NCBI GenBank assembly: GCA_020053795.1
Contig: JAGVMN010000051.1
Location: forward strand, 1-57,321
Source of the DNA: Bacteroidia bacterium
GTDB taxonomy: Bacteria > Bacteroidota > Bacteroidia > NS11-12g > UBA9320
DNA length: 57,321 nucleotides
Reading direction: 5' to 3'
Notes under the pieces: model-generated
Seen by the model: the letters and a program-made list of their open reading frames with translations, nothing else
Database searches by the model: none
What the model was told of the DNA's origin: nothing
Made by a program: the position numbers and the translations under genes
Shown here: positions 24,541-34,148 of the stretch, one piece after another
Layout of the letters: each line of letters starts with the position of its first letter
Position numbering within the stretch: the stretch's first letter is position 1

Positions 24541-27030
24541 TCATATCTTAATCATGATTTTAAAATTGAGCCTTCGTCCGGTTAAAAAATTTGGCACCCC
24601 GTAGGTTTGATTATTAATATCCTTAATCCAAATATAACTGATGGTATTGTTGATCTGCAATAGGTTGAACACTTCTATGCTCAACCATAAAGCTTTTATT
24701 TTTCGCTCTTTTTTGGCATCTTCTTCTACGATCGTTTTACTGAATCCAATATCCACTCTCCTATAAGCCGGGATTGTCAAGCCCTCTTTATATCGTGCAT
24801 TTCCAATAAGATAATAAGGCAAAGATGACCCGTAAATGAGATTGAGATGCATTTTAAAGCTGGGGTCCATCGGAAGTGCATCCTGAAAAAGTATAGAGAA
24901 ACTCATTCTCTGATCTGTAGGCCGACGTATATACCCCGACTTAGAAATTTCACCTGAATCGTTTTCATAAGAAATATTCTCACGCGTAAAAAGCAGCGAG
25001 AAATTGAACCATGACTCTAAACCCCTGATAAATTCTCCGTTCAAACGTGTATCAAAACCGGTTGCGTAGCCCTTGGATGAGTTTTGTGCGTAATATCTTA
25101 TTCTGACGTTTTCCAGAGCGTATGGCACCAAGTCGTCCATTTTTTTCAAATAGGCTTCTGAAATCCATTTAAATGGGCGATTCCATGAAAGAAAGTTTAT
25201 ATCGCATCCCAACACAAAGTGGATTGATCGTTGGGCCTTTAGGTTATGATTGATATCTCCGTCAAAATTTCTTAACTCACGGTAGAACGGGGGTTGATAA
25301 TAATATCCGAAAGCAGCCGTCAGCATCAAGTCCTTTTTCTTGAGGCTGTCATAATTCTGATGTTCTGTCTTCCGCAGGGTGTCATTGAACTTTTTATTTG
25401 GTTCGAAACTGAGTTGGATTCGAGGGCTGATCAGGTTCTGGTTGTTGAAAGTCCAGTAACTGCTCCTCAAACCATAATTCACTCGAAGATTATTGGCAGC
25501 CGAAATAGTCTGTGTATTTTGAACATAGCCCATAACACGCAAGGATTGGAAATCAATTTTGGCATTCACATAACGATCAAGAATTATTTCGTCAGGGTTT
25601 CTTGGAAGCAGTGTAATTGAATAGCCTGCCGAGTCGTTATATCTCCATTCTTTAAGCCTGTCAACAATACTTTCATTTTGAAATTTTACTCCCCATTTCA
25701 ATACCCCGCTTTTGTGATTATGCCTGCCAATAAGCCCACTGTTCCAAACACGGGCCTCTAAATCATTGCGTGCATTGTTAATGAAATAACCCGCCCCCAG
25801 AACTAATTTTGGGGTAGCAAAATTGCCCGACCCCAGATTGTTTTCAAGCAAACTCAACTCATAGGCTCCCTCCACTGTTATTTGTTCCCTTTCGAAATCA
25901 GTGAAATAGGAACTGATCCACTTAATCTCGGTTTGCAAATTGGGTTGATATTTAAAAGTGATGGCATTTAAACTGTTCAGATATTGCATCAACTCCTGCC
26001 CTCCGAAGGCCACGTCCAACCGCAAAGCATCCCTTACGGTTCCGAAGGAGGTAGATTGTGACTGTGGCTGTAGCAGAAACCGATTGAACGACACATTTGT
26101 AAGCCATTGAATGGAAAGGTCTTTTTTCAATTTATAGGTGAACAAGCCCTGAGCATCGGCAAAAAACGGTTTGTAATTGCCCTGAACATTTAGCGTATTT
26201 AACAAATAGCGATTGGTACGGTATCTGGCTCCAAACAAATAGGAGAAACGCGGCGATCTTTTGTCTTCGATATACCATTCCGTGCCAAGCAAACTTGCTT
26301 TCAATGTTGACCCAAACTTCTTTGGGGTACGGTATTGCACATCGAGCACTGAAGCCATTTTATCTCCATATTGGGCTTGCCAGCCTCCGGCCGAGAAACT
26401 CAGGTTGTTCACCATATCCTGGTTAATAAAACTCAACCCTTCCTGTTGGCCCGAGCGTATCAGAAAAGGCCGGTAAACCTCAATATCATTTACATAAATA
26501 AGATTCTCATCGAAATTGCCGCCTCTAACATTGAAAGCCGATGACAATTCGCCTCCTGACTGGGCAACGCCCAAACCAACATGTTTCAAAACAGATTCAA
26601 ACTGATGTGTTGGGAATCCGTCAACTTTACGAGGATCGAGAACAATGATTGAGGGCTCAATCCTGTCCGGTTTAATAACGGCGGGATCGAGTTCAATTAT
26701 CTCAAAAGTAATATCCCATTTAAAGGATTCGGATTCTTTCAGTGCCGGGACTTTTATCATTTTATTGAAACTGGCATAACTACAATAGATGGTAAAAGGT
26801 TTTCCGGATTCTACTTTGAGGCTGTAAAATCCATTTTCATCCGTCAGAGTAGTCATTTTGCTGTCATTTATTTTAACAAAGGCTTCTGCCAACGGAAATC
26901 CCTTTGAGTCTTTTACATAACCGATAACCAAAGCGTAATGTTTCTCGATTTTTTGAGACAAATCTTGTGCATACAGTTCATCCTGCAACATGAAGAAAAT
27001 TGTAAAAAATAAGGCAGCAATTAGTCTCAA
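24541..27030 (-). CDS. TonB-dependent receptor with carboxypeptidase-like regulatory domain
   Basis: The product is 829 aa. A signal peptide (LIAALFFTIFFMLQDELYAQ) is followed by a CarboxypepD_reg-like beta domain (about 33-115; ALVIGYVKDSKGFPLAEAFV). The plug comes next (about 140-230; SAFNVRGGNFDENLIYVNDIEVYRP, then YGDKMASVLDV), then a beta barrel ending in an aromatic-poor IMIKI. The only plausible start is TTG 27030, since I found no in-frame ATG or GTG upstream. The ligand is unknown: no SusD partner, regulator or binding protein is adjacent. It precedes porP by 91 bp and follows rpe by 41 bp. Confidence 0.88.
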   Translation of the reverse strand: MRLIAALFFTIFFMLQDELYAQDLSQKIEKHYALVIGYVKDSKGFPLAEAFVKINDSKMTTLTDENGFYSLKVESGKPFTIYCSYASFNKMIKVPALKESESFKWDITFEIIELDPAVIKPDRIEPSIIVLDPRKVDGFPTHQFESVLKHVGLGVAQSGGELSSAFNVRGGNFDENLIYVNDIEVYRPFLIRSGQQEGLSFINQDMVNNLSFSAGGWQAQYGDKMASVLDVQYRTPKKFGSTLKASLLGTEWYIEDKRSPRFSYLFGARYRTNRYLLNTLNVQGNYKPFFADAQGLFTYKLKKDLSIQWLTNVSFNRFLLQPQSQSTSFGTVRDALRLDVAFGGQELMQYLNSLNAITFKYQPNLQTEIKWISSYFTDFEREQITVEGAYELSLLENNLGSGNFATPKLVLGAGYFINNARNDLEARVWNSGLIGRHNHKSGVLKWGVKFQNESIVDRLKEWRYNDSAGYSITLLPRNPDEIILDRYVNAKIDFQSLRVMGYVQNTQTISAANNLRVNYGLRSSYWTFNNQNLISPRIQLSFEPNKKFNDTLRKTEHQNYDSLKKKDLMLTAAFGYYYQPPFYRELRNFDGDINHNLKAQRSIHFVLGCDINFLSWNRPFKWISEAYLKKMDDLVPYALENVRIRYYAQNSSKGYATGFDTRLNGEFIRGLESWFNFSLLFTRENISYENDSGEISKSGYIRRPTDQRMSFSILFQDALPMDPSFKMHLNLIYGSSLPYYLIGNARYKEGLTIPAYRRVDIGFSKTIVEEDAKKERKIKALWLSIEVFNLLQINNTISYIWIKDINNQTYGVPNFLTGRRLNFKIMIKI

Positions 27031-27071
27031 TGATTCGTAAAACGATTTGAGTGCAATAATGGTATAATTTT

Positions 27072-27719
27072 TCAGGATTTAAGTTCGATGATTGTCTGCA
27101 ACGGACTTTGGGAAGAAAAAACTGTGTTGCCTGCCACTAAAACATCGGCACCGGCATCCAAAATCTGTTTGTAATTCTGCAAAGTAACTCCCCCATCTAC
27201 TTCAATATGAAGTGCTGGGTTTTCAAGGTTTGCCATCTCCCGCAATTTTGAAACTTTGCGGTAGGTGTTTTCTATGAATTTTTGTCCGCCAAATCCCGGG
27301 TTTACACTCATAACACAAACCAAATCTATATCAGCCAGAATATCTGACAATGCCTCAACAGGTGTATGCGGATTCAAAGCAACCCCCGCTTTCATACCCA
27401 GATTTTTTATAGCTTGTACGGTGCGGTGCAGGTGGGTGCTCGCTTCAATGTGAACGGTCAGCGTATCGGCTCCGGCTTCTTTGAAATGATCTATAAAGCG
27501 TTCGGGCTGCACAATCATTAAATGCACATCCAACGGTTTCTTCGCCTGCTTTTTAATCGCTTTCATCACCGGGAATCCAAATGAAATATTCGGAACAAAA
27601 ACGCCATCCATAATATCGACGTGAAACCAATCGGCATTGCTGTTGTTCACCATCTCAACGTCTTCACCCAATCTGGCAAAGTTGGCCGACAGAATTGATG
27701 GTGCTATAATGTGTTTCAT
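27072..27719 (-). CDS. rpe: Ribulose-phosphate 3-epimerase
   Basis: The product is 215 aa, the normal TIM-barrel length. Signature stretches are IAPSILSANFARLGEDVEMV, WFHVDIMDGVFVPNISFG (catalytic Asp and metal His), DVHLMI, VMSVNPGFGGQKF and EVDGGV (second catalytic Asp). The enzyme interconverts ribulose-5-phosphate and xylulose-5-phosphate in the pentose phosphate pathway. It follows the DUF721 gene by 3 nt, so recF, DUF721 and rpe form one unit. Confidence 0.95.
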   Translation of the reverse strand: MKHIIAPSILSANFARLGEDVEMVNNSNADWFHVDIMDGVFVPNISFGFPVMKAIKKQAKKPLDVHLMIVQPERFIDHFKEAGADTLTVHIEASTHLHRTVQAIKNLGMKAGVALNPHTPVEALSDILADIDLVCVMSVNPGFGGQKFIENTYRKVSKLREMANLENPALHIEVDGGVTLQNYKQILDAGADVLVAGNTVFSSQSPLQTIIELKS

Positions 27720-27722
27720 ATT

Positions 27723-28007
27723 TTATCTGATAACAATTTCATCAATGTAAGATGGCCCCATGGCCGCGTTCACTTTCTCTATAATAACCGGTTTGTGATA
27801 TAGAAGCTCCTGTTTCAACGGTGCAGACTCAATCCAAAGATGAAGTGTTTTGCCTTTCACCAAAATACTCTTTGTTCTTTTGGCTATCACCGAGCCAACC
27901 ATTTGTTCCCATTGGCTGATCAGTTTTAATTCACTTACTTTACCCTGCAAACCATACGTGGTCAGTAAGCTGCCAATCAATTCCTTTATGGTTTTTTCGT
28001 CCTGCAT
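27723..28007 (-). CDS. DUF721 (DciA-like) family protein
   Basis: The product is 94 aa, a compact DUF721 domain: TIKELIGSLLTTYGLQGKVSELKLISQWEQMVG and VKGKTLHLWIESAPLKQELLYHK. DciA, the best-known member, loads the replicative helicase in bacteria lacking DnaC. Bacteroidota members are short and sit next to recF, as here (3 nt downstream). A role in replication or repair is inference from that family. Confidence 0.85.
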   Translation of the reverse strand: MQDEKTIKELIGSLLTTYGLQGKVSELKLISQWEQMVGSVIAKRTKSILVKGKTLHLWIESAPLKQELLYHKPVIIEKVNAAMGPSYIDEIVIR

Positions 28008-28010
28008 TTT

Positions 28011-29111
28011 TCAAAGGTCAATATTAAAGAATTTTTTCTCCAGATCGAAGCCCTCAACACTATCTTTCAAACGGTCTTTGAATGCATCAGTAATGAAAAT
28101 CTGCCCCGAATAATTCGCTGCAATCCACGCCAATACGTTGTTCAAACGTTTATCATCCAATTTTTCAAAAACATCGTCCAGCATAAGAATGGGTGTTTTG
28201 CCTGTTTTGTTTTTCAACCATTGCATTGAAGCGAGTTTCAAGGAAATAACAAAAGATTTTATCTGACCCTGTGAACCAACTTTTTTCAAAGGATGATTAT
28301 CAGCCAGGTTGCACGCCATTTCATCTTTGTGTACCCCAGACGTGGTTCTTTCCAAAATACGGTCCCGTTCCATGTTTTCGACAAATAGTTGGTCTATGCT
28401 CTTTGTTTCCAACTCCGATTCATAATAGATTTCAATGTGATCCCTGTCATCCGAGATATGGCGATAAATTGTCTGAAACAATTCGTCAAGTTCTTCAAAA
28501 AATGCTTTTCGCTGTCCGTGAATTTCCAATGCCGGTCCGGTCATTTGCTTTTCGTAAACCGAAAGGAGTAGCGGATCAAAATGTTGACTGCCTGCCATAT
28601 TCTTCAACGCCCGGTTACGGTTTTCGAGCAACTTGTTATATTCATTCAAAGCATGCAGATAGGATTTACTGCTTTGGCAAATGGTACGATCCATAAAATT
28701 TCTCCGCTCTTCGCTACCACCCCATACCATCGAAATGTCTGACGGGGTGACCAACACACAGGTATAGCGGCCAACCAATTCAGATAACTTTTTGCAAAGC
28801 TGACCATTGACTTTGATCGTTTTCTTTTTCTCTGTTCGTAAAGAAACCAAGACATCATCTAACTCATGGTTGTACTCAAATTTTCCTTTTATAGTAGCCA
28901 TGGTCTTTCCGTATTCTATGCTCTGTTTATCAGAGAAACTGAAATAACTCTTGCCGGTTACCAAATAATGGATGGCATCCAGAACGTTGGTTTTGCCGGC
29001 ACCATTGGGGCCGCTCATGCAATTAATCCCGACGCAGAATTTTGCCGAAAAACTCGAATGGTTCTTAAAAGAAACCAGTTTCAATTCTTTAATAAACAAA
29101 CGCACAACCAA
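28011..29111 (-). CDS. recF: DNA replication and repair protein RecF
   Basis: About 366 aa. The SMC-like ATPase has Walker [10 protein letters not shown], a signature region VGSQGQIKSFVISLKLA and Walker B TPILMLDDVFEKLD, plus the family segment VLVTPSDISMVWGGSEERRNFMD. RecF loads RecA at gaps through RecR and RecO. No ATG is available: the candidates are TTG 29111, GTG 29105 and TTG 29099 (LFIKELKLVSFKN). The last gives the N-terminus most like other RecF proteins. It is divergent from pdhA. Confidence 0.93.
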   Translation of the reverse strand: MVVRLFIKELKLVSFKNHSSFSAKFCVGINCMSGPNGAGKTNVLDAIHYLVTGKSYFSFSDKQSIEYGKTMATIKGKFEYNHELDDVLVSLRTEKKKTIKVNGQLCKKLSELVGRYTCVLVTPSDISMVWGGSEERRNFMDRTICQSSKSYLHALNEYNKLLENRNRALKNMAGSQHFDPLLLSVYEKQMTGPALEIHGQRKAFFEELDELFQTIYRHISDDRDHIEIYYESELETKSIDQLFVENMERDRILERTTSGVHKDEMACNLADNHPLKKVGSQGQIKSFVISLKLASMQWLKNKTGKTPILMLDDVFEKLDDKRLNNVLAWIAANYSGQIFITDAFKDRLKDSVEGFDLEKKFFNIDL

Positions 29112-29131
29112 ACTTTATCACGCCCAAATCT

Positions 29132-29139
29132 TATTTTTG
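29132..29139 (+). promoter_or_regulatory. -7 promoter box TATTTTTG of pdhA
   Basis: A perfect TAnnTTTG. It leaves 7 nt to ATG 29147 or 19 nt to ATG 29159; the latter matches the spacing seen at other genes in this window. Confidence 0.55.
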
Positions 29140-29158
29140 CACCCCAATGTTAAAAGGA

Positions 29159-30151
29159 ATGGCAAAAATAAAGTATCCCAGAGAGACCTATGAGAAATGG
29201 TTTGACCTGATGCTGCTCATTCGTCGTTTTGAGGAAAAATGTGCTCAGTTGTACGGTCAGCAAAAGATAAAGGGGTTTTGTCATTTATATATTGGTCAGG
29301 AAGCTGTGATTGCCGGGGCCATGTCAGTGTTAACGAGAAATGACAGTATGATAACCGCCTATCGCGATCATGGTCATGCATTGGGTTGCGGCATTTCTGC
29401 AAATGAGGTAATGGCTGAACTCTATGGAAAAAAAACCGGTTGCAGCAAAGGTAAAGGGGGCAGCATGCACATGTTTTCCAAAGAACATAACTTCTTCGGA
29501 GGTCATGGGATCGTTGGTGGTCAGATTCCGTTGGGAGCAGGAATTGCCCTGGCAGAAAAGTACAAAGACACCCGGAACGTTTGTGTCTGTTACATGGGCG
29601 ATGGGGCAGTGCGACAGGGAGCCTTGCACGAAACTTTCAATATGGCGATGTTGTGGAAATTGCCGGTCGTTTTTATTTGTGAAAACAATAACTACGCTAT
29701 GGGAACCTCCGTTGCCAGAACAAGCAATCAGTTGGATATTTATAAAATTGGCTCGGCTTATGACATGCCCTCTCAACAGATTGACGGAATGAGTTGTGAG
29801 ACCGTTCACGAAGCCATGCAAGACGCTGTAGATTTCGCTCGCGAAGGAAACGGCCCGACTTTTCTTGAAATAAAAACTTACCGGTATCGTGGACATTCCA
29901 TGTCGGACCCTGCCAAATACCGAACCAAGGAAGAACTGGAAGCTTTCAAAAATCAAGATCCAATAGAACGGGTGAGACAAGCAATGATAGAAAACGCATG
30001 GTACACCGAAAAAGAATTAGAGGAATGGGACGAGAAAATAATTCAAACCGTAATGAATTCGGTGGAATTTGCCGAAAAATCGGAATACCCCGATGTGAGT
30101 GAATTGTACACAGATGTTTACCAAGAAAAATATCCTTTTATCATAGAATAA
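29159..30151 (+). CDS. pdhA: Pyruvate dehydrogenase E1 component, alpha subunit
   Basis: The product is 330 aa from ATG 29159 (four more residues if ATG 29147 is used). It is a thiamine-diphosphate-dependent dehydrogenase alpha subunit: LIRRFEEKCAQLYGQQKIKGFCHLYIGQEA near the start, HGHALGCG, and the ThDP/Mg motif MGDGAVRQGALHETFN ... ENNNYAMGTS. The phosphorylation-loop region YRYRGHSMSDP is conserved. It pairs with an E1 beta subunit that is not next to it. The GQQKI and DMPSQQIDGM segments favour pyruvate over branched-chain 2-oxo acids, though that is a family-level judgement. Confidence 0.92.
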   Translation: MAKIKYPRETYEKWFDLMLLIRRFEEKCAQLYGQQKIKGFCHLYIGQEAVIAGAMSVLTRNDSMITAYRDHGHALGCGISANEVMAELYGKKTGCSKGKGGSMHMFSKEHNFFGGHGIVGGQIPLGAGIALAEKYKDTRNVCVCYMGDGAVRQGALHETFNMAMLWKLPVVFICENNNYAMGTSVARTSNQLDIYKIGSAYDMPSQQIDGMSCETVHEAMQDAVDFAREGNGPTFLEIKTYRYRGHSMSDPAKYRTKEELEAFKNQDPIERVRQAMIENAWYTEKELEEWDEKIIQTVMNSVEFAEKSEYPDVSELYTDVYQEKYPFIIE

Positions 30152-30205
30152 ATAACCCTTTTGGCACATCAACCTAAAGCATTATACTTGCACAAATTTT
30201 AAATA

Positions 30206-30877
30206 ATGAGTACAGAACACGAATACATTGAAAATCAGGGAAAGTTTAACATCAATCAGTTTTATCTGGACCACAAACGGAACGTCAACATAGGACTAAT
30301 TGCAGTTGTAGTTCTTATAGCCGGATGGGTTTATTACGCCAAATACTACCTGCCTGAACAAAATGAAGAAGCGGCAGGTGCCATTTTTATGGCTCAGCGG
30401 TATTTCGAGAAAGACTCATTTAATTTGACCTTGAACGGAGACGGAAAAAACCTCGGCGTCATAGATATTGCAGATCAATATGGAAACACAAAAACCGGCA
30501 ATCTGGCAAAATACTATGCAGGCAGAAGTTATATGGGTAAAGGCGATTTCAAAACGGCTTTGGAATATCTGGAAGACTGCAAATTTCATGATGAAATGAT
30601 GGCTCCTTTAAATCTGATGCTTATTGGAGATTGCCAGGTGGAACTGGAGAAATACGAAGATGCATCGGCTAACTTTATGAAAGCAGGAAACATGAAAAAG
30701 AACAACTTTGTGGCTCCAATAGCTTATATGAAAGCTGGTCGCGTTTACGAAAAAATTAATGAATGGGGAAAAGCCCTAAAGGCTTATGAGAGAATTAAGA
30801 AAGATTATAAGGAATCCGAACAGGGCAGAGAAATTGACAAATACATTTATCGGGCTAAGTTCAAAATGGAATCTTAA
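30206..30877 (+). CDS. Membrane-anchored tetratricopeptide repeat protein
   Basis: The product is 223 aa. A charged N-terminal tail (MSTEHEYIENQGKFNINQFYLDHKRN) leads into one helix (VNIGLIAVVVLIAGWVYYA, about 29-47). Helical repeats follow: GNLAKYYAGRSYMGKGDFKTALEYLED, a second unit ending in EKYEDASANFMKAG, and a third with KAGRVYEKINEWGKALKAYERI. The layout matches the YfgM/TPR_21 type, which is anchored with the repeats in the periplasm and acts in envelope protein handling. A similar gene often precedes ribH in Bacteroidota; ribH starts 32 bp later. Confidence 0.8.
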   Translation: MSTEHEYIENQGKFNINQFYLDHKRNVNIGLIAVVVLIAGWVYYAKYYLPEQNEEAAGAIFMAQRYFEKDSFNLTLNGDGKNLGVIDIADQYGNTKTGNLAKYYAGRSYMGKGDFKTALEYLEDCKFHDEMMAPLNLMLIGDCQVELEKYEDASANFMKAGNMKKNNFVAPIAYMKAGRVYEKINEWGKALKAYERIKKDYKESEQGREIDKYIYRAKFKMES

Positions 30878-30909
30878 ATGTAAAGGGCTTCTACGAAGTC
30901 CTTTTTGAT

Positions 30910-31389
30910 ATGTCAAATGCGAATAAAAACCTAAACGAATACGATGGAATTTTGCCTGACGGCAGCCGGTATTCTATAGGAATTGCTTTATCCGAGTGGA
31001 ACCACGAAATAACTACTTTACTTTTGAAAGGTGCTATGGAAGCCCTTGAATCGGCAAAAGTCCCTGAAGCACAAATTCATTTGATGAAAGTACCGGGTAC
31101 CTACGAGTTGCCCCTTGCAGCTAAATGGCTCACAAATTCCGGGTGCGATTCGGTTATTTGCTTGGGTTGCGTCATTCAGGGCGAAACCCGTCATTTCGAT
31201 TTTATCTGTCAGGCAACAGCACAAGGAATCATGAATCTGGGTCTTGAAACTTCAAAACCCATAATCTTTGGAATATTGACTACTGATAATTTGCAACAAG
31301 CCTATGACCGGGCGGGTGGGAAATATGGCAATAAAGGCTTCGAGGCAGGGGTAACGGCTCTCAAGATGCTCCAAAACAATCCTTTATAA
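30910..31389 (+). CDS. ribH: 6,7-dimethyl-8-ribityllumazine synthase
   Basis: The product is 159 aa. It condenses the pyrimidine diamine with dihydroxybutanone phosphate in riboflavin synthesis. Motifs are IALSEWNHEITTLLLKGA, VPGTYELPLAAKWL (substrate-binding loop), ICLGCVIQGETRHFDFIC (catalytic His) and GILTTDNLQQAYDRAGGK. It is isolated from other rib genes and no FMN riboswitch is visible upstream. It is convergent with the membrane protein at 31390, with no gap. Confidence 0.95.
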   Translation: MSNANKNLNEYDGILPDGSRYSIGIALSEWNHEITTLLLKGAMEALESAKVPEAQIHLMKVPGTYELPLAAKWLTNSGCDSVICLGCVIQGETRHFDFICQATAQGIMNLGLETSKPIIFGILTTDNLQQAYDRAGGKYGNKGFEAGVTALKMLQNNPL

Positions 31390-32070
31390 TCAGGTGGCAG
31401 CCTTGGCGTTGTTCTCTGCCTTCCTCCATAACCAAGCCATCAGAAAAGCGGGCACTGTAAAGGAAATTAGGAATACAATTCCGAGTAATTCCTCAGCTTT
31501 GGGATTGGTAAATTTGTCTAACTCCTGCATAGGTGAGAACCAGGGTGAAACTGTTATAAACAGAACTATCATTAGAATAGCCATCCATTTCAGACTCATG
31601 TAAAATTTTGAAACCTTAAGCGAAGCGTAAATCAATAAAACTGCTGCAAAAACACCTTCCAAAATCCATGACCAAATACCCCATTTACTCCAAAGCCCCA
31701 AGCCCCAATGTGCAGAAGAATAAGGGTAAACAGCCATGTCGTGGTTATGAACTAAAAGATCTACCAGATAATGGGAGAATACTGCAAACCAGGCAAGTAA
31801 GGCTAATTTTCGGTTTCGAATGAAAAGGAGCCCCCACAAAACAGACCAAAAAAAAGCCATAGCCAATGAATGATCCCAATCTGCAAAGACAAGTTTGAAA
31901 TATAAATAGGGCCCTGCCGCCGGATCGGGTGTGGCAATGCCTGTTCCTGAAATGAGAAACAAGCCAGCCATAAGGTCTAAAAACCCTATTCCCAAAAGTA
32001 TGGGTAAGGTTGGTTGTTTGGGGTTGGCGGCTTTTATAGCTAAGCCGATGGCAAAATGTCCGACGTACAT
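31390..32070 (-). CDS. Integral membrane protein, possibly YdjM/DUF457-like
   Basis: The product is 226 aa with about six hydrophobic helices. The N-terminus MYVGHFAIGLAIKAANPKQPTLPILLGIGFLDLM and the later DWDHSLAMA, FSHYLVDLLVHNHDMAVYP put His and Asp residues at membrane edges, as in the YdjM/DUF457 membrane hydrolase group (HF..G......P and H....D). The identification is by pattern only. Its 3' end touches the ribH stop. Confidence 0.7.
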   Translation of the reverse strand: MYVGHFAIGLAIKAANPKQPTLPILLGIGFLDLMAGLFLISGTGIATPDPAAGPYLYFKLVFADWDHSLAMAFFWSVLWGLLFIRNRKLALLAWFAVFSHYLVDLLVHNHDMAVYPYSSAHWGLGLWSKWGIWSWILEGVFAAVLLIYASLKVSKFYMSLKWMAILMIVLFITVSPWFSPMQELDKFTNPKAEELLGIVFLISFTVPAFLMAWLWRKAENNAKAAT

Positions 32071-32124
32071 GGAGATAATGGTTAATGGTTAATTATAAAT
32101 GGTTAATTGCGATTTACGATTTAA

Positions 32125-32166
32125 TTCTTCACGCTTAGTTCTTCACGCTTAGTTTTTCACTTTTAG
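32125..32166. repeat. 14-bp tandem repeat, three units
   Basis: TTCTTCACGCTTAG occurs at 32125-32138 and again at 32139-32152, and a degenerate third unit (TTTTTCACTTTTAG) follows at 32153-32166. The array runs into the last codons of the cyclase gene. Nearby sequence (repeats of GGTTAAT at 32084-32105) is also low complexity. It looks like local slippage. Confidence 0.6.
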
Positions 32167-34148
32167 CTTTTGTTCTTCACTTTCTCTTGTTCACTCAACA
32201 TTCGTTCTACAAAATACATATCTATTTCTCCTTTGTTTTTGGCTGATATCTTTCCGCGATGATGACAAACAAAGACATCTTTAACAAGTTTAAACGTTGC
32301 TCCTGAAATATTGATTTTGCCTGCTTCAGAGTTTTGTTCCATACGGGCTGCAGTATTGACGGTATCACCCCAAATATCATAGGCAAATTTCTTAACCCCA
32401 ACGATACCTGCTACAAGGGGACCGGAATGCACCCCGATTCTTATCTGAAACGCCCCTCCACCTTTATAATAAGCATCAATAAATTCCCTAATCTCCAATG
32501 CAACTTGTATGGATTTAATGGCATGATCGGGATCTTCTGCAGGCAATCCGCAGACAGCAAGATAGGCATCTCCGATGGTTTTAATTTTTTCTAATCCGAT
32601 TCGGCCTACCATGTGGTCAAAGGCCGTAAAGCAATGATTAATTTCATGAACCAATGCGGTAGGTGTAAATTTTTCACTCACACCGGTGAAATTTACAAAG
32701 TCGGTAAACAACACTGACACATTTTCAAACATTTTGGCCTCAGATTCGCCTCTTTCTTTTAACTCCTCGGCAATCTCTGACGGCAAAATATTCAGCAACA
32801 GGTTATCCGATTTCTCCTTCTCTCTGATCAAATCATGTGTGCGTTCTTCTACTTTTATTTCAAGAATTTTGTTCTGATCAAGAATCAACCTTTCGTTTTC
32901 CTTCATGGTTCTCATCAAATCCATTTCCGCGTGTTTTTTGGCCTTTTTATATTCTCTGATCTTGTCTGCAAGTGCCAGTGAGAATAGCAGCATTTCCAAT
33001 GCTACGCCCAACTCAATAAGATTGTCGGTGAAATTATTAAACGGCAGAACCCCTAACAGACTTAAAGTATAAACCATGATTGACAGAAAATAGGCCGAAA
33101 CAGCTATGATATAAAATCTGGCAACCCGATATCCTTTTCGATAAATGACTAAAGCACATATATAAAGAAAGAAGGTGAGTGAGATGGACCCCAGTTGATT
33201 GATGAGGCTTGAATAAAGTTTATCGTCAATGATGTTGAAAAACAAGGAGGCAAGTAACATGGGGCCAAAAATGGCGAGTATCCAATTATACGCTTTTGGC
33301 AAATTCTTTCTGAAATCCAGAATATGCCCTGTGAACATCGTCATGAAAACTCCAAGAAGCAATGTCAGTCCGGGTGTCTGGGTTTGCATAAACGATAATG
33401 GTCCTTGCCAGAAAAAATCCATGTAGCCTTTGGTATCTGATATTTTAATACAGGAAACGGAAACGTAAACGATGTAATAGAGATAGTTCTTGTCCCGTTC
33501 TGTGAAATAAATGAAAAGGTTGTACAATACTATCATCAAAAGAAACCCGACGAGGGCACCCATGGTAATACTCCTTTTAAGTTGGATGTCTGAAAAGGTA
33601 TCGTAACGAATGACCTGTATTGGATACTTAAGCAGATAACTGCTAACCTTCAGGTAAAATTTCTGTGAATCGGCTGTTTCAAATGGTAAATCAAAAACAA
33701 AAGTATTGTACTTGTATTTTCGTAAGTTATAAGAAATAAGACGACCGGAGTGCTCGGAATTGTATCCGCCTTTGCCGTCGGCGTAATAGAAGGTAATGGA
33801 ATCAAGATGATGGTTGTCAACAACCAAAAGCCACCTGTCACTTGAAGGAGTTGATTTACGAATGACGAATTTATGCCAAATGGTAGCTTCCACATTGCCG
33901 AAACTCAGACTCGCCCCTGTGTTTCTCACAAATTGGCCATCGTATTTACCGGATTTTATATCTTCAAAAGTTAATTTGCTATCACTGTCTTTCAAATAGG
34001 AGACGGAACTGCTGATGTTGTTGTTTCCTTTCTTCCCGTCAAGAGCAAATACTGTTTCTTCAGCTAAAGCAGGCCTGAACAATATCAAGAAAACTAACGT
34101 CATACTGATTCCAAGGAAGAAATGATATGTAAATCGAAGCTCTTTCAA
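32163..34148 (-). CDS. 7TM-DISM sensor fused to a class III adenylate cyclase
   Basis: The product is 661 aa. A signal peptide (to about 29) is followed by an extracellular beta domain (about 30-185, 7TMR-DISM extracellular type), seven helices (about 195-395), a coiled-coil linker (about 400-445) and a class III cyclase domain (about 470-640). The metal ligands are Asp483 (LFTDFVNFTG) and Asp527 (TIGDAY). The purine-specifying positions are Lys523 (KIKTIGD) and Asp591 (YDIWGD), the pair of adenylate rather than guanylate cyclases. Asn598 and Arg602 (NTAARM) complete the site. It should make cAMP in response to an outside ligand. Its start overlaps the phosphoesterase stop by 4 nt (ATGA). Confidence 0.9.
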   Translation of the reverse strand: MKELRFTYHFFLGISMTLVFLILFRPALAEETVFALDGKKGNNNISSSVSYLKDSDSKLTFEDIKSGKYDGQFVRNTGASLSFGNVEATIWHKFVIRKSTPSSDRWLLVVDNHHLDSITFYYADGKGGYNSEHSGRLISYNLRKYKYNTFVFDLPFETADSQKFYLKVSSYLLKYPIQVIRYDTFSDIQLKRSITMGALVGFLLMIVLYNLFIYFTERDKNYLYYIVYVSVSCIKISDTKGYMDFFWQGPLSFMQTQTPGLTLLLGVFMTMFTGHILDFRKNLPKAYNWILAIFGPMLLASLFFNIIDDKLYSSLINQLGSISLTFFLYICALVIYRKGYRVARFYIIAVSAYFLSIMVYTLSLLGVLPFNNFTDNLIELGVALEMLLFSLALADKIREYKKAKKHAEMDLMRTMKENERLILDQNKILEIKVEERTHDLIREKEKSDNLLLNILPSEIAEELKERGESEAKMFENVSVLFTDFVNFTGVSEKFTPTALVHEINHCFTAFDHMVGRIGLEKIKTIGDAYLAVCGLPAEDPDHAIKSIQVALEIREFIDAYYKGGGAFQIRIGVHSGPLVAGIVGVKKFAYDIWGDTVNTAARMEQNSEAGKINISGATFKLVKDVFVCHHRGKISAKNKGEIDMYFVERMLSEQEKVKNKS

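Noticed and set aside
29330-29980. 216-codon frame antisense to pdhA
   Set aside because: pdhA is unmistakable on the plus strand, and the antisense frame has no domain features.
32125-32166. CRISPR-like or regulatory direct repeats
   Set aside because: Units are contiguous 14-mers without spacers and run into a coding end, so it is simple tandem slippage.
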